Source: Pedobacter sp. FW305-3-2-15-E-R2A2 (GTDB lineage Bacteria > Bacteroidota > Bacteroidia > Sphingobacteriales > Sphingobacteriaceae). From it: a stretch of DNA of 64,000 nt. Location: positions 3,596,001 to 3,660,000 of the forward strand of contig NZ_CP151803.1 in assembly GCF_038446955.1 (NCBI RefSeq). Direction: 5' to 3'. Under the pieces are notes generated by a model. It was not told where the DNA came from. It worked only from the letters and a program-made list of their open reading frames with translations, and searched no databases. The position numbers and the translations under genes are program-made. Shown piece after piece: positions 61,522 through 64,000 of the stretch; the stretch's first letter is position 1, and every line of letters begins with the position of its first letter.

Positions 61522-64000
61522 ATGAATCGTAAAAGCATGTGTTTTGCTGTAGTTTTTCTAACGATAGCTTATTTATCCCCAGTCAGCGCGCAGGTCATCC
61601 CAAGTCCAAAATCACATTTTGGATTCCACATTGGCGATGATTATAAACTGGCCAATTATTCCCAGACGGAAGCCTATTTCAAAAAGCTGGCAGGAATATC
61701 TAACCGGGTAATTTTAAAGTCAATCGGAGAAACTGAAGAAAACAGGAAACAATATGTGATGGTGATTTCTTCTCCGGAAAACCTGAAGAAAATCGGACGT
61801 TATAAAGAGATTTCCCAGAAACTGGCCAGGGCAGAAGGGCTGACCGATGAAGAAGCTAAAAAGCTTGCTCTGGAAGGAAAACCCATCGTTTGGATTGACG
61901 GAGGATTACATGCTACAGAAATGGTGGCGACTCAGCAATTGATAGAAATCTATTACAAGTTGCTGAGTGCCAATGATGCGGAAACCATGCGCATACTGGA
62001 CAATGTGATCATCCTTTTATCTCAGGTCAACCCTGACGGACAGGAACTGGTTGCAAACTGGTACATGCAGGAGCAGGATCCTGCTAAAAGAAATATGAAT
62101 GTTCCCCGTCTGTATCAGAAATATATCGGCCATGACAACAACAGGGATTTCTACATGATGAACATGAAGGAAAGCACCAATATTGCCAGGCAACAATACA
62201 TCGAATGGATGCCGCAGATCATTTACAATCACCACCAGACGGCACCTTCGGGAGCAGTCGTAGCAGGACCTCCATACCGCGATCCATTCAATTATGTCTA
62301 TGATCCTTTACTCATCACCGGAATTGATGGGGTAGCTGCTTCGATGATCAACAGGCTGAACACAGAGAATAAACCAGGATATACCCGTCTCAGTGGATCT
62401 GTCTATTCGACCTGGTGGAACGGAGGATTAAGAACAACGCCATATTTTCACAATATGATCGGAATCCTGACAGAAATCACCGGAAGTCCGACTCCTTCAG
62501 AAATCCCGCTGGTACCGGAAAGACTAATTCCCAATAACGCAACACCAAATCCGGTGAGGCCTCAGAAATGGAACTTCAGACAATCTATAGACTATTCTGT
62601 TTCGTTGAACTATGGAATCCTGGATTATGCCAGCCGGCTAGGCGATCAGCTGCTGTACAACATCTATGTGATGGGTAGAAATGCCATTCAGAAAGGAAAT
62701 CAGGACAACTGGACCTTAACGCCTAAACATGTAGCAGCGATCACTGCTGCTTTTGAAAAAGACAAAAAAGATGGAATATTGAAAAAGGACAGCACAGGAA
62801 AAGTCTCTAATGATATTCCAATGAAATACTATGATGCGGTCTATAAAAACCCTGCTTTGAGAGATGCAAGGGGGTACATCATTCCCGCAGATCAGTCAGA
62901 TTTCATTACCGCAGTGAAATTCATCAATACCCTGATCAAATCCGGAGTTGAGGTGCAAAAGGCTAAATCAGCTTTTAAAGTAGCAGATAAATCTTATCCC
63001 GCAGGCTCTTATGTGGTAAAAGCGAATCAGGCTTTCCGTCCGCATCTGGTAGATATGTTCGAAGCTCAGGATCATCCCAACGATTTTCAGTATCCTGGTG
63101 GCCCACCAGTACGTCCTTATGATGCTGCCGGCTGGACATTGGCTTTTCAAATGGGGGTAAAGTTTGACCGCATACTGGATGGTTTTGATGGCCCTTTTGA
63201 AAAGATCAGCTATGGGGAATTACAATCTCCGCCAATTTATAAATTAGTGGCTGCAAAAGGATTTTTACTAAGCGCAGCACAGAATAACTCGTTCATTGCG
63301 GTAAATGATTTACTCAAAGCAGGAATCGAAGTCTCCAGGCTGACAAAAGCGGAAGGAAATATGCCGGAAGGTTCTTTTTATGTTCCTGAAAAGGGAATGG
63401 AAATTCTGGTAAAATCAGGAGTTGCTTTTGGAACAATGGCTTTACAAGCAGAACATAAGCCGAAAGGAATGGTTAGAATTGCTCCCGGACGTATCGCCCT
63501 ATTTGATCAGTATGGAGGTTCTATGCCTTCCGGTTGGGTAAGGTGGATTTTAGAACAATTCCATTTCTCCTTCCAGCTGATTTATCCTCAGGACATCGAT
63601 AAAGGAATGCTCAATACCAAATACGATAGAATTCTGTTTATCAGCGGAGGAATACCGGCACTGAGCCAGAAAGCAGTTTCAGGAAGAGGAGGCAGGGCGC
63701 CAAAACCGGAAGATATCCCGGAAGCTTTCCGGCCCTGGTTGGGCAGTATCAGTCCGGAGAAATCTATCCCTCAGCTAAAAGAATTTCTGGAAAAAGGAGG
63801 GGACATCATCACCATAGGAAGCAGCACCAATCTGGCTTATCACCTTGGGCTACCGGTACGGAATGCGCTTGCAGAAACCAAAGCAGATGGGAAAGAAAGT
63901 CCGCTGCCAGGAGATCAATTTTATATCCCAGGAAGTATATTGAAGGCCAGCTTAGCCCAGGATCAGTCTTCAAACTGGGGAATGCCCGGAGAAGTAGATA
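61522..64000 (+). CDS. M14-family zinc carboxypeptidase (runs off the window)
   Basis: The first 826 codons of a secreted peptidase, cut by the window end. Signal peptide to ~24 (SPVSAQVIP). The M14 zinc ligands show as His130 and Glu133 in GGLHATEM, and a later His in 'IIYNHHQTAPSG'. 'VNPDGQELVANWYM' and 'GHDNNRDFYMMNMKES' carry the substrate-binding Asn/Arg. A long C-terminal part ('GRIALFDQYGGSMPSGWVRW') looks like a class I glutamine-amidotransferase-like or Rossmann domain, as in other Bacteroidota M14 proteins of ~850-950 residues. The frame is open throughout. Confidence 0.88.
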   Translation, partial: MNRKSMCFAVVFLTIAYLSPVSAQVIPSPKSHFGFHIGDDYKLANYSQTEAYFKKLAGISNRVILKSIGETEENRKQYVMVISSPENLKKIGRYKEISQKLARAEGLTDEEAKKLALEGKPIVWIDGGLHATEMVATQQLIEIYYKLLSANDAETMRILDNVIILLSQVNPDGQELVANWYMQEQDPAKRNMNVPRLYQKYIGHDNNRDFYMMNMKESTNIARQQYIEWMPQIIYNHHQTAPSGAVVAGPPYRDPFNYVYDPLLITGIDGVAASMINRLNTENKPGYTRLSGSVYSTWWNGGLRTTPYFHNMIGILTEITGSPTPSEIPLVPERLIPNNATPNPVRPQKWNFRQSIDYSVSLNYGILDYASRLGDQLLYNIYVMGRNAIQKGNQDNWTLTPKHVAAITAAFEKDKKDGILKKDSTGKVSNDIPMKYYDAVYKNPALRDARGYIIPADQSDFITAVKFINTLIKSGVEVQKAKSAFKVADKSYPAGSYVVKANQAFRPHLVDMFEAQDHPNDFQYPGGPPVRPYDAAGWTLAFQMGVKFDRILDGFDGPFEKISYGELQSPPIYKLVAAKGFLLSAAQNNSFIAVNDLLKAGIEVSRLTKAEGNMPEGSFYVPEKGMEILVKSGVAFGTMALQAEHKPKGMVRIAPGRIALFDQYGGSMPSGWVRWILEQFHFSFQLIYPQDIDKGMLNTKYDRILFISGGIPALSQKAVSGRGGRAPKPEDIPEAFRPWLGSISPEKSIPQLKEFLEKGGDIITIGSSTNLAYHLGLPVRNALAETKADGKESPLPGDQFYIPGSILKASLAQDQSSNWGMPGEVD

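Noticed and set aside
1..64000. tRNA, rRNA, CRISPR arrays, insertion sequences
   Set aside because: No cloverleaf, regularly spaced short repeat, transposase or terminal inverted repeat pair was recognised by eye; the only long repeats are the toxin/immunity copies.

Overview
The window looks like a chromosomal segment from a Bacteroidota organism, most like Sphingobacteriaceae (Pedobacter or a close relative). The reasons are: promoters of the Bacteroidota type (TTTG/TTG, about 19-20 bases, TAnnTTTG); few strong Shine-Dalgarno sites; TPR sensor kinases and AraC regulators with membrane domains; YD-repeat proteins built as a Bacteroidota two-gene Rhs pair; DUF885, TIGR04222 and DUF6929-like families; and secreted proteins whose signal peptides end in a typical ...AQ. 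No rRNA, tRNA, CRISPR array, insertion sequence or replication origin was seen. The assignment rests on reading protein families, not on a search.

Layout. 0-8.9 kb: a membrane AraC regulator, a minus-strand four-gene set (SPFH/SHOCT protein, two zinc-ribbon proteins, a 189-residue protein), a TPR-HTH regulator, a secreted seven-repeat WKNG protein and a solitary CoiA-like nuclease. 8.4-13.3 kb: a small secreted protein, a LuxR response regulator with its TPR sensor kinase, and a GH18 chitinase-like lipoprotein. 13.5-16 kb: a lipoprotein resembling the accessory domain of M35 peptidases, a TIGR04222-type membrane protein with a Cys/Gly tail, and a secreted orphan.

15.97-25.8 kb is a tightly packed seven-gene minus-strand operon. 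In transcription order it holds an FHA-like protein, a 29-residue membrane peptide, a PP2C phosphatase with a membrane anchor and beta-helix-like tail, one 1356-residue FtsW/RodA-plus-transpeptidase fusion, an FHA protein, a membrane Ser/Thr kinase and an LRR-NTF2 protein. The gene content parallels the actinobacterial fha-pstP-rodA-pbpA-pkn locus. It suggests a phospho-regulated peptidoglycan synthase.

26-30.5 kb: a serine hydrolase with TPRs, a DUF6929-like protein, a Gfo/Idh oxidoreductase and a DMT exporter. 31.1-40.7 kb: an Rhs/YD pair whose second protein ends in a variable, probably GIY-YIG-like toxin tip. It is followed by its overlapping immunity candidate, a truncated immunity copy fused into an unrelated gene, a degenerate toxin tip and a third immunity copy. 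Toxin tip plus immunity gene form a collinear direct repeat of about 836 bases.

40.8-46.5 kb: two TatA-type genes, a DUF885 lipoprotein, a membrane protein and a GH95-like hydrolase. 46.7-51.7 kb: a duplicated AraC-SDR module in which the second SDR has lost its catalytic Tyr and Lys, then an outer-membrane protein and a start-less VOC remnant. 51.9-55.9 kb: a probable lipid operon with a GNAT enzyme, a sterol desaturase-type hydroxylase, a ketosynthase III fused to a heme-oxygenase-like diiron domain, and an orphan. 55.9-64 kb: a TlpA-like thioredoxin, Ada repair protein, MFS pump, AraC regulator, VOC protein and the first 826 codons of an M14 peptidase that runs off the window.
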